19,173 nt of DNA from Collinsella sp. (lineage in GTDB: Bacteria > Actinomycetota > Coriobacteriia > Coriobacteriales > Coriobacteriaceae), in the NCBI GenBank assembly GCA_019413955.1, contig DXMX01000011.1:19565-38737 (forward strand), read 5' to 3'. Position 1 is the stretch's first letter. Each line of letters starts with the position of its first letter. Below, piece by piece: positions 6,806 through 14,178 of the stretch. The position numbers and the translations under genes were made by a program. The notes under the pieces were generated by a model. It worked only from the letters and a program-made list of their open reading frames with translations. It was not told the origin of the DNA and ran no database searches.

Positions 6806-8149
6806 TTACTCTTGAATGTCAAAGATGCTCTCTGACAAATCAAGATGAAGGAGCACTTTGGTGCCCTTGCCCGGCGCCGATTCGACGCGCGTATAGGAGT
6901 GCGGCCCATAAAAGCGATGGATGCGCTCCGAAATATTGTGCATGGCCACACCGGCGCCGCCACCCTGGGGAGAGCTGGCGTCGGGACGGGCAGAGCGCTC
7001 GTCAAACAGTCTGGCGGCGGTACCCTCATCCATGCCCACGCCATTATCGGCCACGGCAATCAAGATTGCATCCTCGCCGTCTTGGTGAACGGTCACGTCG
7101 ATCCTCAGGGCGTCGTCATCGCCCATACCATGACGCACGGCGTTCTCGACAATCGGCTGGATCACGAACGCCGGCACCAGCGTATCTTCCACGTCCTCGG
7201 ACACATCGAACGTCGCAAGCACGCGGTCCTCGCCAAAGCGGGCCTTCTCAAAGGTAAGGTAGCGCTTGGTCTGTGCGACCTCGCGCGAGACCGGAATAAG
7301 CGATCCCGAGTTGTCGAGTGTGGCACGATAGAACGATGAGAACTCACGAAGCAGTTCGCGGGCCCGCAGCGGGTCGGTGCGCGTAAACGATGCAATGGTG
7401 TTCAGCGTGTTGAACAGGAAGTGCGGGTTAATCTGCGCCTGCAGCGCACGCACCTCGGCGCGCGCCGTGAGTTCCTTTTGCACCTCGAGCTCGTGGATGG
7501 CGAGCTGCGTGGACAAGATCTCGGCAAAGCCCGAGGCAAGCGCGTACTGGGTACGGTCGACGGCGCGCGGGGTCTTGTAGTAGAACTTGAGCGTGCCGAC
7601 GGTACGATCGCCCACCTTGATGGGGGCGATAATGCCGGCGGGGACTTGGTTGTGCGAGCCGTCCGAGCCCACGACATCCACCATACGGTTGAACGACTGC
7701 ACGATGCCATGTTCGATAACGTAGCGTGTGGCAAGCGTGTGGATGGGAGAATCTGGCAGTAGTTTTTCCTCAAACTCTCCCGCGCAGGCAAGCACGTTGC
7801 CCTCGTCGGTGATGGCCACCGTCATGGCGCGCGTCTCGGGCAAAATGCGCCGGCACACCAAACGCGCCGACTCCTGCGTCAGACCGCCCTTAATGTCCTC
7901 GAGCATGGCCGAGGCCACCGAGAGCGTCTCCTCGGTGTACTGGGAGCGCACCGAATCGGGATTGAGCGTCAAAAAGATAAAGATGCACAGAAAGATGCAC
8001 AGCAGCGCGCAGGCAATCACCGTGGCGATCGGCTCGATACCGGTCACCAAGGCAAAAATAAAGTACACCAGCACGCAAATGGCGCAGGCAACGGCAATGA
8101 TGCGAAAGATTGATATTGAACTATCGCGCTGGGCGCGGCGGTCGATCAT
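6806..8149 (-). CDS. LytS-like sensor histidine kinase (system 1)
   Basis: HPK8-type (LytS/YehU class) membrane sensor kinase of 447 aa. Two membrane helices lie at about 12-34 and 40-62, with almost no extracellular loop. A cytoplasmic GAF-like sensor domain (about 70-215) follows. The His_kinase domain has the phosphoacceptor His243 in LQAQINPHFLFNTLNTI. The HATPase domain has the N box VENAVRH (Asn336), G1 box DNGVGM (368-373) and GGGAGVAMHN (397-405). The signal is unlikely to be sensed outside the cell, given the short loop; a membrane or cytoplasmic cue is more likely. The start ATG overlaps the glycosyltransferase stop as ATGA, implying translational coupling. It phosphorylates the regulator downstream (6017-6733). 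It is paralogous to the kinase at 12676-14061. Confidence 0.95.
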   Translation of the reverse strand: MIDRRAQRDSSISIFRIIAVACAICVLVYFIFALVTGIEPIATVIACALLCIFLCIFIFLTLNPDSVRSQYTEETLSVASAMLEDIKGGLTQESARLVCRRILPETRAMTVAITDEGNVLACAGEFEEKLLPDSPIHTLATRYVIEHGIVQSFNRMVDVVGSDGSHNQVPAGIIAPIKVGDRTVGTLKFYYKTPRAVDRTQYALASGFAEILSTQLAIHELEVQKELTARAEVRALQAQINPHFLFNTLNTIASFTRTDPLRARELLREFSSFYRATLDNSGSLIPVSREVAQTKRYLTFEKARFGEDRVLATFDVSEDVEDTLVPAFVIQPIVENAVRHGMGDDDALRIDVTVHQDGEDAILIAVADNGVGMDEGTAARLFDERSARPDASSPQGGGAGVAMHNISERIHRFYGPHSYTRVESAPGKGTKVLLHLDLSESIFDIQE

Positions 8150-9333
8150 TCGGCCCCCTCCAGGATACTGATCAGTTGTGCGTCACGCCAAAGCCCGTCC
8201 ATGATCTTGGGCCAAAAGCTCTGGAAACGCAGGTAGCTTGCAGCGTTTTGGCGCGCATAGGCCTTTGCCTCGTCGATACCATGGCGCCAGATGCGCAGGT
8301 AGCCCTCATGCTCGCGGGTAAACACGCTGCGGACCATAGCGGTCTTGCGCACGCGGTCGTCGAGCTCGCGCGAAATCCACGGGCCCGGGTAGGGCATGAG
8401 CGATGCCGCCGTAACGGGAATGAGCTCCTTTTGATGCGCGGCGAATGTCAACTTGGCCCGTTCGTAGTACCAACGGTATACATCCTGCATAAAGCGCGGT
8501 GAGCGCTTTTCGGACTCCGGAGGCAGATGGCGCACGGTCCACTCGTTATCGAACCACACGTCGTAGCCAAACATGCGCATGTTAAAGAGGTAATCCAAGT
8601 CCTCGCCGCGGGTGATAAACGGGTCAAAGGCCACACGCGTAAAGGCGCGGGCGTGCAGGGCCATCAGGCCGCCGCACACGTAGTTGGAACGCGAGATGCG
8701 GGCGCCCGAGAGCGCCTTTTTCATCCAACGGTTGAACTCGATGCGCTTGGTCCACCAACGATGGCAGATGCCCGCCTTGTCCGTGGGAGCCAGCGGCGAG
8801 CCGTCGCGATCGTAGAAATAACCGCTCTTGACCAAGATCGGCAAGCCCTGACGCGTCTGCTGCCCCAACGCATAGGTCGCGCGCTTCATAAAGTCGGCGT
8901 CGATGACAGTCTCATCGTCATCCAAGAAGATAACCGCGTCATGCCCCAGCACAGCGGCACAGGCTAGCCCCATATTGCGGATGGCACCGTAGCCTCGCAG
9001 GCTCACGCACTCGCCCGAACCCTTGGGCGCGATCTGAGCAACCCGGTCTGCGATATGCGAGGCCTGGGTGTTGGTGACAACGGTGACCTTGAGCGTGGGA
9101 TGCGCGTCGACAATCTCGTGCACGCGCAGCGACACATCGGCTGTGGCAGAAACGGGACAGACCACCAAAAGGATGATGCGCGGGATGTCGCGCACCTGCT
9201 CAAGCGAGGCCAGACAGCGGTCGAGTTCGGGATTGTCGGCGTTGAGTCGTGTCGAATGGTCATAGGTGCCAGGGGCGTTTGCGCAAGCGTCATCGCCCGC
9301 CCAATACGTTGGAATCACGACTGTGGCGTTCAT
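8146..9333 (-). CDS. Glycosyltransferase, GT2-like (GT-A fold)
   Basis: GT-A fold glycosyltransferase of 395 aa, first gene of the operon with kinase and regulator. It opens with MNATVVIPTYWAG, the usual nucleotide-binding strand. A canonical acidic metal motif lies at VIFLDDDETV (Asp138-Glu141), and an acceptor-side motif at TRGEDLDYLF (241-250), followed by VRHLPPES (267-274). No membrane helices are evident, so it works in the cytoplasm or on the inner membrane face, probably building cell-surface polysaccharide or glycolipid. Donor and acceptor cannot be told. The stop codon overlaps the kinase start (ATGA), so expression is coupled to a two-component system that may monitor the envelope. 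GGGAGGGTAAGG provides the ribosome site for ATG 9333. An intrinsic terminator lies only 21 bp upstream, which leaves no room for a normal promoter between. Confidence 0.88.
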   Translation of the reverse strand: MNATVVIPTYWAGDDACANAPGTYDHSTRLNADNPELDRCLASLEQVRDIPRIILLVVCPVSATADVSLRVHEIVDAHPTLKVTVVTNTQASHIADRVAQIAPKGSGECVSLRGYGAIRNMGLACAAVLGHDAVIFLDDDETVIDADFMKRATYALGQQTRQGLPILVKSGYFYDRDGSPLAPTDKAGICHRWWTKRIEFNRWMKKALSGARISRSNYVCGGLMALHARAFTRVAFDPFITRGEDLDYLFNMRMFGYDVWFDNEWTVRHLPPESEKRSPRFMQDVYRWYYERAKLTFAAHQKELIPVTAASLMPYPGPWISRELDDRVRKTAMVRSVFTREHEGYLRIWRHGIDEAKAYARQNAASYLRFQSFWPKIMDGLWRDAQLISILEGAE

Positions 9334-9354
9334 GCCTTACCCTCCCTGCAACAC

Positions 9355-9389
9355 AAAAACGGGACGCCGCCAAACACAGGCGACGCCCC
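9355..9389 (-). terminator. Intrinsic terminator after the UMF1 transporter and just before the glycosyltransferase operon
   Basis: Arms 9361-9371 and 9379-9389 form an 11-bp stem with two G-T pairs and a 7-nt loop. TTTTT (9359-9355) follows on the minus strand. Only 21 bases remain to the glycosyltransferase start codon. A -10-like TATGAT lies upstream on the minus strand near 9410-9415, but has no convincing -35, and transcripts from it would have to pass this hairpin. Confidence 0.85.
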
Positions 9390-9504
9390 GCGACCTAGCT
9401 GATTCCATCATACCCACTTGGGCAAATCATTGCTCGCAAGTCGCAATGTTTATTGCGGATAACCCCAAAAGAGTACCGTGGACAGGCACAATAGCTGCTC
9501 GCTC

Positions 9505-10764
9505 CTATGCGGCATGCTCTGCCGCCCGAGTCATGCGGGACAGGCGGACCAGCAGCATAAAGCCAACGATCAGCAACACGCCAATGGAAAGGACGCCCAG
9601 TGACGGGTTGCCGGTCAACGAGGTGACGACCGACACCAGGAAGGTGCCCATGACGCTTGCATAACGACCAAAGATGTCAAAGAAGCCGTAGTACTCGTTG
9701 GATTTTTCCTTAGGGATAATGCGGCCAAAGTAGCTACGGCTGAGCGCCTGCACGCCGCCCTGGAACAGGCCGACCATAATGGCAAGCACCCAGAATTCGA
9801 AGGCGGTCTTTAGGAAGAACGCGGCAAACAGCACAATGCCCATGTAGGCGGCGACGGCCACCAGAATCATGTTGAGCGTGCCCACGCGTCCGGCGAGCTT
9901 GCCGTAGATGATGGCAGACGGAAAAGCAACAAACTGCGTAACGAGCAGCGCCAGCACCAACTGCGTCGAATCGATGCCCAAAGCCGAGCCGTAGCTGGTT
10001 GCCATGGAAATGACCGTGTGCACGCCGTCGATGTAGAAGAAGAACGCGACCATGTAGACCAGCACGGTCTTGTTGTGGGCGATCTCGCGCATGGTGTGTC
10101 CGACCTCGGAGAACACACCGCCCACGATGTGGCCGATGGTGTCCTCGGGACCGCGCTCGCGACCGTACTTTTGCTTATAGGTGCGAATGAGCGGCAGAGT
10201 AAAGATGAGCCACCAGGCGCCAGTGATGATAAACGACAGACGCGTTGCCAGCATGGTAGGGACGCCAAGAGCGGGGCCACCCATGATAAGCGCCAAGCAG
10301 ATGATGAACGGCACGGTGGAACCGATATAGCCCCAGGCATAGCCCGAGCTGGACACAGCGTCCATGCGCTCGTCGGTGGTAATGTCGGGCAGCATGGCGT
10401 CGTAGAACGTCATAGAAGAGTTAAGGCCGATGGTGCACAGCACGTACACGGTCAAAAATGCCATGGCGGACATTGGGATAGCCTGCGCCAGGCAAAGCAC
10501 CAGGCCCGTGAGGAAGAAGCCCAAGAAGAACTTGATCTTGTTGCCGGCGTAGTCGGCAAGCGCGCCCAGAATGGGCATGAGCATGGCGATGACCAGCGAG
10601 GCGATCGTCTGCGCATTGCCCCAGGCGACCACCAGGTCGGCCGAGGAAGCGCCGGTATTGATGGCGTTAAAGTAAATGGGCACCACCGAGGTATTGAGCA
10701 GCACAAGGGCCGAATTGCCCACATCATACATAACCCAGTTACGCTCGAGCTTGGTGTATTTCAT
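9505..10764 (-). CDS. UMF1/Atg22-type MFS transporter
   Basis: Major facilitator superfamily protein of 419 aa with about 11-12 hydrophobic helices and no signal peptide. It opens with MKYTKLERNWVMYDVGNSA; the W-x-YDxGNSA start is typical of the UMF1/Atg22-like branch, named after yeast vacuolar amino-acid effluxers. Other typical parts are the loop GALADYAGNKIK (67-78), the segment FYDAMLPDI (120-128), and QALSRSYFGRIIP (335-347). Bacterial members have no assigned substrate; amino acid or small-metabolite export is the family guess. ATG 10764 has AAGGG nine bases upstream. It follows the phospholipase-like gene by 101 bp and is probably co-transcribed with it or driven from a weak promoter in that gap. 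A terminator follows at 9355-9389. Confidence 0.9.
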   Translation of the reverse strand: MKYTKLERNWVMYDVGNSALVLLNTSVVPIYFNAINTGASSADLVVAWGNAQTIASLVIAMLMPILGALADYAGNKIKFFLGFFLTGLVLCLAQAIPMSAMAFLTVYVLCTIGLNSSMTFYDAMLPDITTDERMDAVSSSGYAWGYIGSTVPFIICLALIMGGPALGVPTMLATRLSFIITGAWWLIFTLPLIRTYKQKYGRERGPEDTIGHIVGGVFSEVGHTMREIAHNKTVLVYMVAFFFYIDGVHTVISMATSYGSALGIDSTQLVLALLVTQFVAFPSAIIYGKLAGRVGTLNMILVAVAAYMGIVLFAAFFLKTAFEFWVLAIMVGLFQGGVQALSRSYFGRIIPKEKSNEYYGFFDIFGRYASVMGTFLVSVVTSLTGNPSLGVLSIGVLLIVGFMLLVRLSRMTRAAEHAA

Positions 10765-10865
10765 GGACAGGGACCCTTCGTATTCGCCCGATATGCAGTT
10801 AGTTCATCGTACCCCAATTGTCCAGAACCGCCGGTAAGGATTCGGCAAAGGGGCACGCACGGGCC

Positions 10866-11810
10866 CTATTCCTCGCGGTCGAACTCCTCATCGGCATTGA
10901 GCACGCGACCGCTGTAGTTGACGTGACTGGTCACGGCATCCATGTCACCGGTCTCGATAAAACGTGCGACCGTGCACTCGTAATCGCCCAGCGCGCGATC
11001 AAAGACCTCGGGGAAACTCTCGTTCGAGACCTCGTCGGTAAAGGGATTCTTCCATGTCAGATGGCCCAGGTTACCGGTGCGCTCGGGCAACTCCGTCGTC
11101 ACGCGATGAGCAAGGCCGTCGAGCAGCGAGTAATCGTGCACCAAGCCCTCAACCAGCGAGATCGCGCGCGTCTTTGCGGAGCCGGCCGGCTCAATCGCGC
11201 GGTAAAGTCGCTGCATATTGGCAACGGCAGCACCGTACTCCCCCGCCGGAATGTCAATGCCGTACACGCGTCCGGCAACATAGCTCATCAGCACGCCGGC
11301 CACGCGATTGATGCGATCAGTGGTGACGATCTCGCCCGCCGGCGGGTAATCGTCAACCGTAGCGCCATCGCGTTTAAGCTGCAGCATCAGCACATCCAGG
11401 TCGCTCTCGATCACGGCATGGACCTGACTGCTCGAATCCTCAAGCTCTGAATCGGACTCGACAATGCCAAACTGCTGCTCATAGACAAAGGGATGAGCGT
11501 TGCGGTCGAGCACGTAATGAGACAGCAGGCCCAGCGCAAAGGCACGACCCAAGCTGGCGTCGCGCGGCAGCAGATGCGACACGCCGTCGCGCAGGCACGC
11601 AAACTGACGAGACATGCGCGACCGATGCATGACCTGCGCCAGCAGCGTGCAGTCGGAAACACGCGGTGTCAGAATGTGAAAGAAAAACGGGTCGGGGCCT
11701 TGGTTGCCCAAGATAAAGGCAATGCGCTCTTCATCGGACGTGATGACGCCCTGTGGAAGACGGTCGATGCTTTCCTCGCCAAACAGATGATGGGTGATAA
11801 GCGCGGGCAT
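10866..11810 (-). CDS. Zinc-dependent phospholipase C family protein
   Basis: 314-aa protein with the pattern of the zinc-dependent phospholipase C/S1-P1-like all-helical fold. Likely metal ligands occur in the family order: ALITHHLFGE (3-12), GNQGPDPFFFHI (35-46), GLLSHYVLDRNAHPFVYEQ (93-111) and HAVIESDLDVL (131-141). Family enzymes cleave phospholipids, but many bacterial members like this one are uncharacterised. Clostridial alpha-toxin-type enzymes are secreted, yet no signal peptide is visible here, so it may act in the cytoplasm on another phosphoester. The open frame extends to 11840, but ATG 11810 with AAAGGA upstream and the conserved N-terminus set the start. It sits between the second LytTR system and the UMF1 transporter, all in one direction. 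Confidence 0.85.
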   Translation of the reverse strand: MPALITHHLFGEESIDRLPQGVITSDEERIAFILGNQGPDPFFFHILTPRVSDCTLLAQVMHRSRMSRQFACLRDGVSHLLPRDASLGRAFALGLLSHYVLDRNAHPFVYEQQFGIVESDSELEDSSSQVHAVIESDLDVLMLQLKRDGATVDDYPPAGEIVTTDRINRVAGVLMSYVAGRVYGIDIPAGEYGAAVANMQRLYRAIEPAGSAKTRAISLVEGLVHDYSLLDGLAHRVTTELPERTGNLGHLTWKNPFTDEVSNESFPEVFDRALGDYECTVARFIETGDMDAVTSHVNYSGRVLNADEEFDREE

Positions 11811-11842
11811 AATGATCCTTTCGATTTCATTCGATGCCACCC

Positions 11843-11870
11843 ATTATGCCCACCGCGCGCCCATGCCAAA
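11843..11870 (-). promoter_or_regulatory. Possible promoter of the phospholipase-like gene
   Basis: On the minus strand -10 CATAAT (11848-11843) is preceded by TTTGGC (11870-11865) at 16 bases, or TTGGCA at 15. The spacing is slightly short. It is about 33 bp before the start codon, and is the best candidate in the gap. Confidence 0.4.
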
Positions 11871-11885
11871 CCTGCGATGGTAAAC

Positions 11886-11903
11886 GACGGCACGCAGACC
11901 GTC
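11886..11903 (-). terminator. Weak hairpin at the end of the second regulator gene
   Basis: Directly behind the regulator's TAG the minus strand can form GACGGT/GCCGTC with a small loop, followed by GTTTA. The stem is short and the U-run poor, so read-through into the phospholipase-like gene is likely. Confidence 0.3.
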
Positions 11904-12637
11904 TACGCAAGCCCCAAGTGTGCTTTAACCTCGGCAGCGCGACGGCGGGACACGGGCACCGTCGAGGTTACGCGATCGAGTCTGAGCTCCATAAGACCCG
12001 TGGAACCGATCTCGACATTGTGCACGTCTTCCAAATTGACCAGATAGCTGCGATGAACGCGAATAAAGCCCTCGGAGACCAAGCGACGCTCGAGCGAAGA
12101 GATCGACTCATTGATCAGGTACGTTCCCTCGGCGCAGATGGCGTTGCAAAAATCGGCGCGCGCCTCAAAGTAGCAGACGTCTGCGGCGGGAATGAACACC
12201 TTTTTGCCCCCGCGGTCCACCGTCAGACGCAAAGGCTGGCGCGGAGCGTGGATAACACGACGGGCACCCAAGGCTGCCTCGATCTTGTCGAGTGCCTTTG
12301 ACAGGCGTGCGTCCTCGACCGGCTTGACGACATAGTCGACCGCATCGAGGTTATACGCATCGGCGGCAAACTCGGCAAACGCCGTCACAAACACAACCAC
12401 CGGCGGCGTCTTTAGGTTCTGCAGCGTCTCGGCAAGCTCAATTCCCGAGCGGCCGGGCATCGTGATGTCCAAAAACAACACGTTGGGCTTGTTCGAGAGA
12501 ATCGACTCCACGGCCTCGGTGACATTGCCCGCCTCGGCAATCTGGCCCACACGCGTATCCTTTTCCAACAGATAGCGTAGCTCGGCCCTAATGGGAGGTT
12601 CGTCATCAACCACCAAGATGTTCCAGCCTTCGGACAT
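11903..12637 (-). CDS. LytTR family response regulator (system 2)
   Basis: Response regulator of 244 aa. The receiver has Asp11-Asp12, phosphoacceptor Asp57 in LFLDITMPG, Thr85 and Lys105 (VVKPVED). The LytTR domain spans about 138-243, with FIRVHRSYLVNL and VPVSRRRA segments. ATG 12637 is preceded by GGGGAAG at a good distance. The kinase gene ends 38 bp upstream. It is a paralogue of the regulator at 6017-6733, with the same domain plan and near-identical key segments but different surrounding residues, so the two are likely old, specialised duplicates. Its targets may include the downstream phospholipase-like and UMF1 genes, which is inference from position only. Confidence 0.95.
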   Translation of the reverse strand: MSEGWNILVVDDEPPIRAELRYLLEKDTRVGQIAEAGNVTEAVESILSNKPNVLFLDITMPGRSGIELAETLQNLKTPPVVVFVTAFAEFAADAYNLDAVDYVVKPVEDARLSKALDKIEAALGARRVIHAPRQPLRLTVDRGGKKVFIPAADVCYFEARADFCNAICAEGTYLINESISSLERRLVSEGFIRVHRSYLVNLEDVHNVEIGSTGLMELRLDRVTSTVPVSRRRAAEVKAHLGLA

Positions 12638-12675
12638 ATGTGCTTCCCCTCTTTTTCTCTCAATCCAACCGCGTG

Positions 12676-14061
12676 CTACGCCGTCAACGGCGCCGGCTCA
12701 TGCGGCTCGCCGTTCAGCTCGACGATGACCTGCGTTCCCACGCCCTCCTGGGACTTCACGCGCATGCCGGAATCTTCTCCGTAAAAGAAATGGATGCGCT
12801 GAAGCACGTTGAAGAGCGCCAGGCCGCAACCTCGCTTGACGGAGCCGTCGGCGGTAATGCTCTCGGGCTCCTCCAGGCGATGTTGCTCAAACAGATGCGC
12901 GCAGACTTCTTCGCTCATACCGATGCCGTCGTCCTCGACGATGATCTCCAAACCGTCATCGGTCTCGAAAGCCCTAACATGAATAGAAAGCGGCTCGGTC
13001 TCGCGCTGCGCATGCTTGATGCAGTTTTCGAGCAGCGGCTGCAAGATAAACGGCGGCACCAGGCTGTCGCGCACCTCAAAGTCGATGTCGACCGAAACGC
13101 GCAGACGGCCGTCGCCATACCGGGCCTGCATTAGATTGATATAGCGAGTGCCCTGTTCCACCTCGTGCTCGAGCGTGGTGAGCGTATCGGAATCAGAAAG
13201 CGTCTGACGATAGTAATTGGAAAAGTCGATCAGCAGCGACCGCGCCTTGTCGGGCTCGGTTCGAACGAGCGACACGATGGTACTGATGGTGTTAAACAGA
13301 AAATGAGGATCGACCTGCGATTGCAAGGCGCGCAGCTCCACGCGGGCCGTGAGCTCGTCCTGGCGCTCGAGCTCAAAGCTCGCAAGCTGCGTGGAAATGA
13401 GGTCGGCAAAGCCCGAGGCAAGCGCCGTCTGGCGCATATCGATGCTGCTCAGACGGGGATAATACAGCTCGAGCGTGCCCACGCAATGCCCGCGCACGGT
13501 AAGCGGTGCGACAATACCGGCGCGCAGGCGCGGAAAGTAGCCACCCGTCTCATTGGAGGCGTCGCGCGAAAACACGCTTTGCTCACCGCTGTTGATCACG
13601 TTGAGCGTGGTCTTGAGCACCACCGGGGTGCCGGCGGGACACTTTGCCGAATCCTCGCCCCAGCTTGCCAACACCTGCTTGCCGTCGGTAAAGCAGATGG
13701 CAGAGGCGATAGTTTCGGACAGGATGATCTTAGAGGCGCCCAGGGCAGCTTCGGGCGTAAGGCCGCGCGACGTGTAGGCGAATATTTTTGAAGCGATGGC
13801 GAGCGTGCGGTCGGTTGCGCTCGATGTGAGGTCATCGGGAACGACAAAGACGTACGAGAAGAAGAAGCACAGCATGACCAAGCCGGCAATGACGACAACG
13901 GCCGGAACGGGATTGGGATTATCAGTTAGATCCCAGATGAGCAGCAGGATAAGCAGCGGAACGACAATACCGAGCAAGATGGCTTGAACCACATGCTGAG
14001 CGGTACGAAAGACCTTGGTAGAGTTGTAGCTCTTGCCCAGAATCAGCCTATTGAGATCCAC
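12676..14061 (-). CDS. LytS-like sensor histidine kinase (system 2)
   Basis: HPK8-type sensor kinase, 461 aa from this start. Two membrane helices (about 23-45 and 52-74) with a tiny loop, a cytoplasmic GAF-like region (about 80-230), then the kinase with phosphoacceptor His253 in LQSQVDPHFLFNTISTI. The HATPase part has the N box LENCIKHAQ (Asn346), DDGIGM (377-382) and RGCGLALFNV. The frame is open back to 14136. ATG 14067 directly abuts the AAGGGG Shine-Dalgarno with no spacer, while GTG 14061 is six bases from it, so I prefer GTG 14061; ATG 14067 is the alternative. Fewer charges than system 1 in the sensor region and two Cys (Cys141, Cys193) suggest a different signal. The regulator follows 38 bp downstream. 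A terminator hairpin lies only 32 bp before the start codon. Confidence 0.93.
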   Translation of the reverse strand: MDLNRLILGKSYNSTKVFRTAQHVVQAILLGIVVPLLILLLIWDLTDNPNPVPAVVVIAGLVMLCFFFSYVFVVPDDLTSSATDRTLAIASKIFAYTSRGLTPEAALGASKIILSETIASAICFTDGKQVLASWGEDSAKCPAGTPVVLKTTLNVINSGEQSVFSRDASNETGGYFPRLRAGIVAPLTVRGHCVGTLELYYPRLSSIDMRQTALASGFADLISTQLASFELERQDELTARVELRALQSQVDPHFLFNTISTIVSLVRTEPDKARSLLIDFSNYYRQTLSDSDTLTTLEHEVEQGTRYINLMQARYGDGRLRVSVDIDFEVRDSLVPPFILQPLLENCIKHAQRETEPLSIHVRAFETDDGLEIIVEDDGIGMSEEVCAHLFEQHRLEEPESITADGSVKRGCGLALFNVLQRIHFFYGEDSGMRVKSQEGVGTQVIVELNGEPHEPAPLTA

Positions 14062-14093
14062 CGTCATCCCCTTCTTACTGACGCACCCATAGC

Positions 14094-14120
14094 AATAAAG
14101 AGGGACGCAAGCGACCCTCT
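14094..14120 (-). terminator. Probable intrinsic terminator after the amidohydrolase
   Basis: On the minus strand AGAGGG (14120-14115) pairs with CCCTCT (14104-14099), with a T-T mismatch and a short CG-rich top, followed by TTTATT. It is 58 bp past the amidohydrolase stop and only about 32 bp before the second kinase start. Confidence 0.55.
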
Positions 14121-14122
14121 CC

Positions 14123-14137
14123 ATTGCATTATGCAAT
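14123..14137. promoter_or_regulatory. 15-nt palindrome between amidohydrolase and kinase 2
   Basis: ATTGCAT and ATGCAAT are perfect inverted arms around one base. It lies between the amidohydrolase stop and the terminator, upstream of the second kinase. AT-rich symmetric sites like this can be operators. A CATAAT within it could also serve as a -10 for the kinase on the minus strand, with no good -35. Confidence 0.35.
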
Positions 14138-14178
14138 CAAAAACTGTGTTTTACATCCAGCCATCGACAAACGGTATC

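Noticed and set aside
10794..10802. Single LytTR-like half site (GCAGTTAGT) before the UMF1 gene
   Set aside because: LytTR sites are paired direct repeats; no second copy lies at the right distance.
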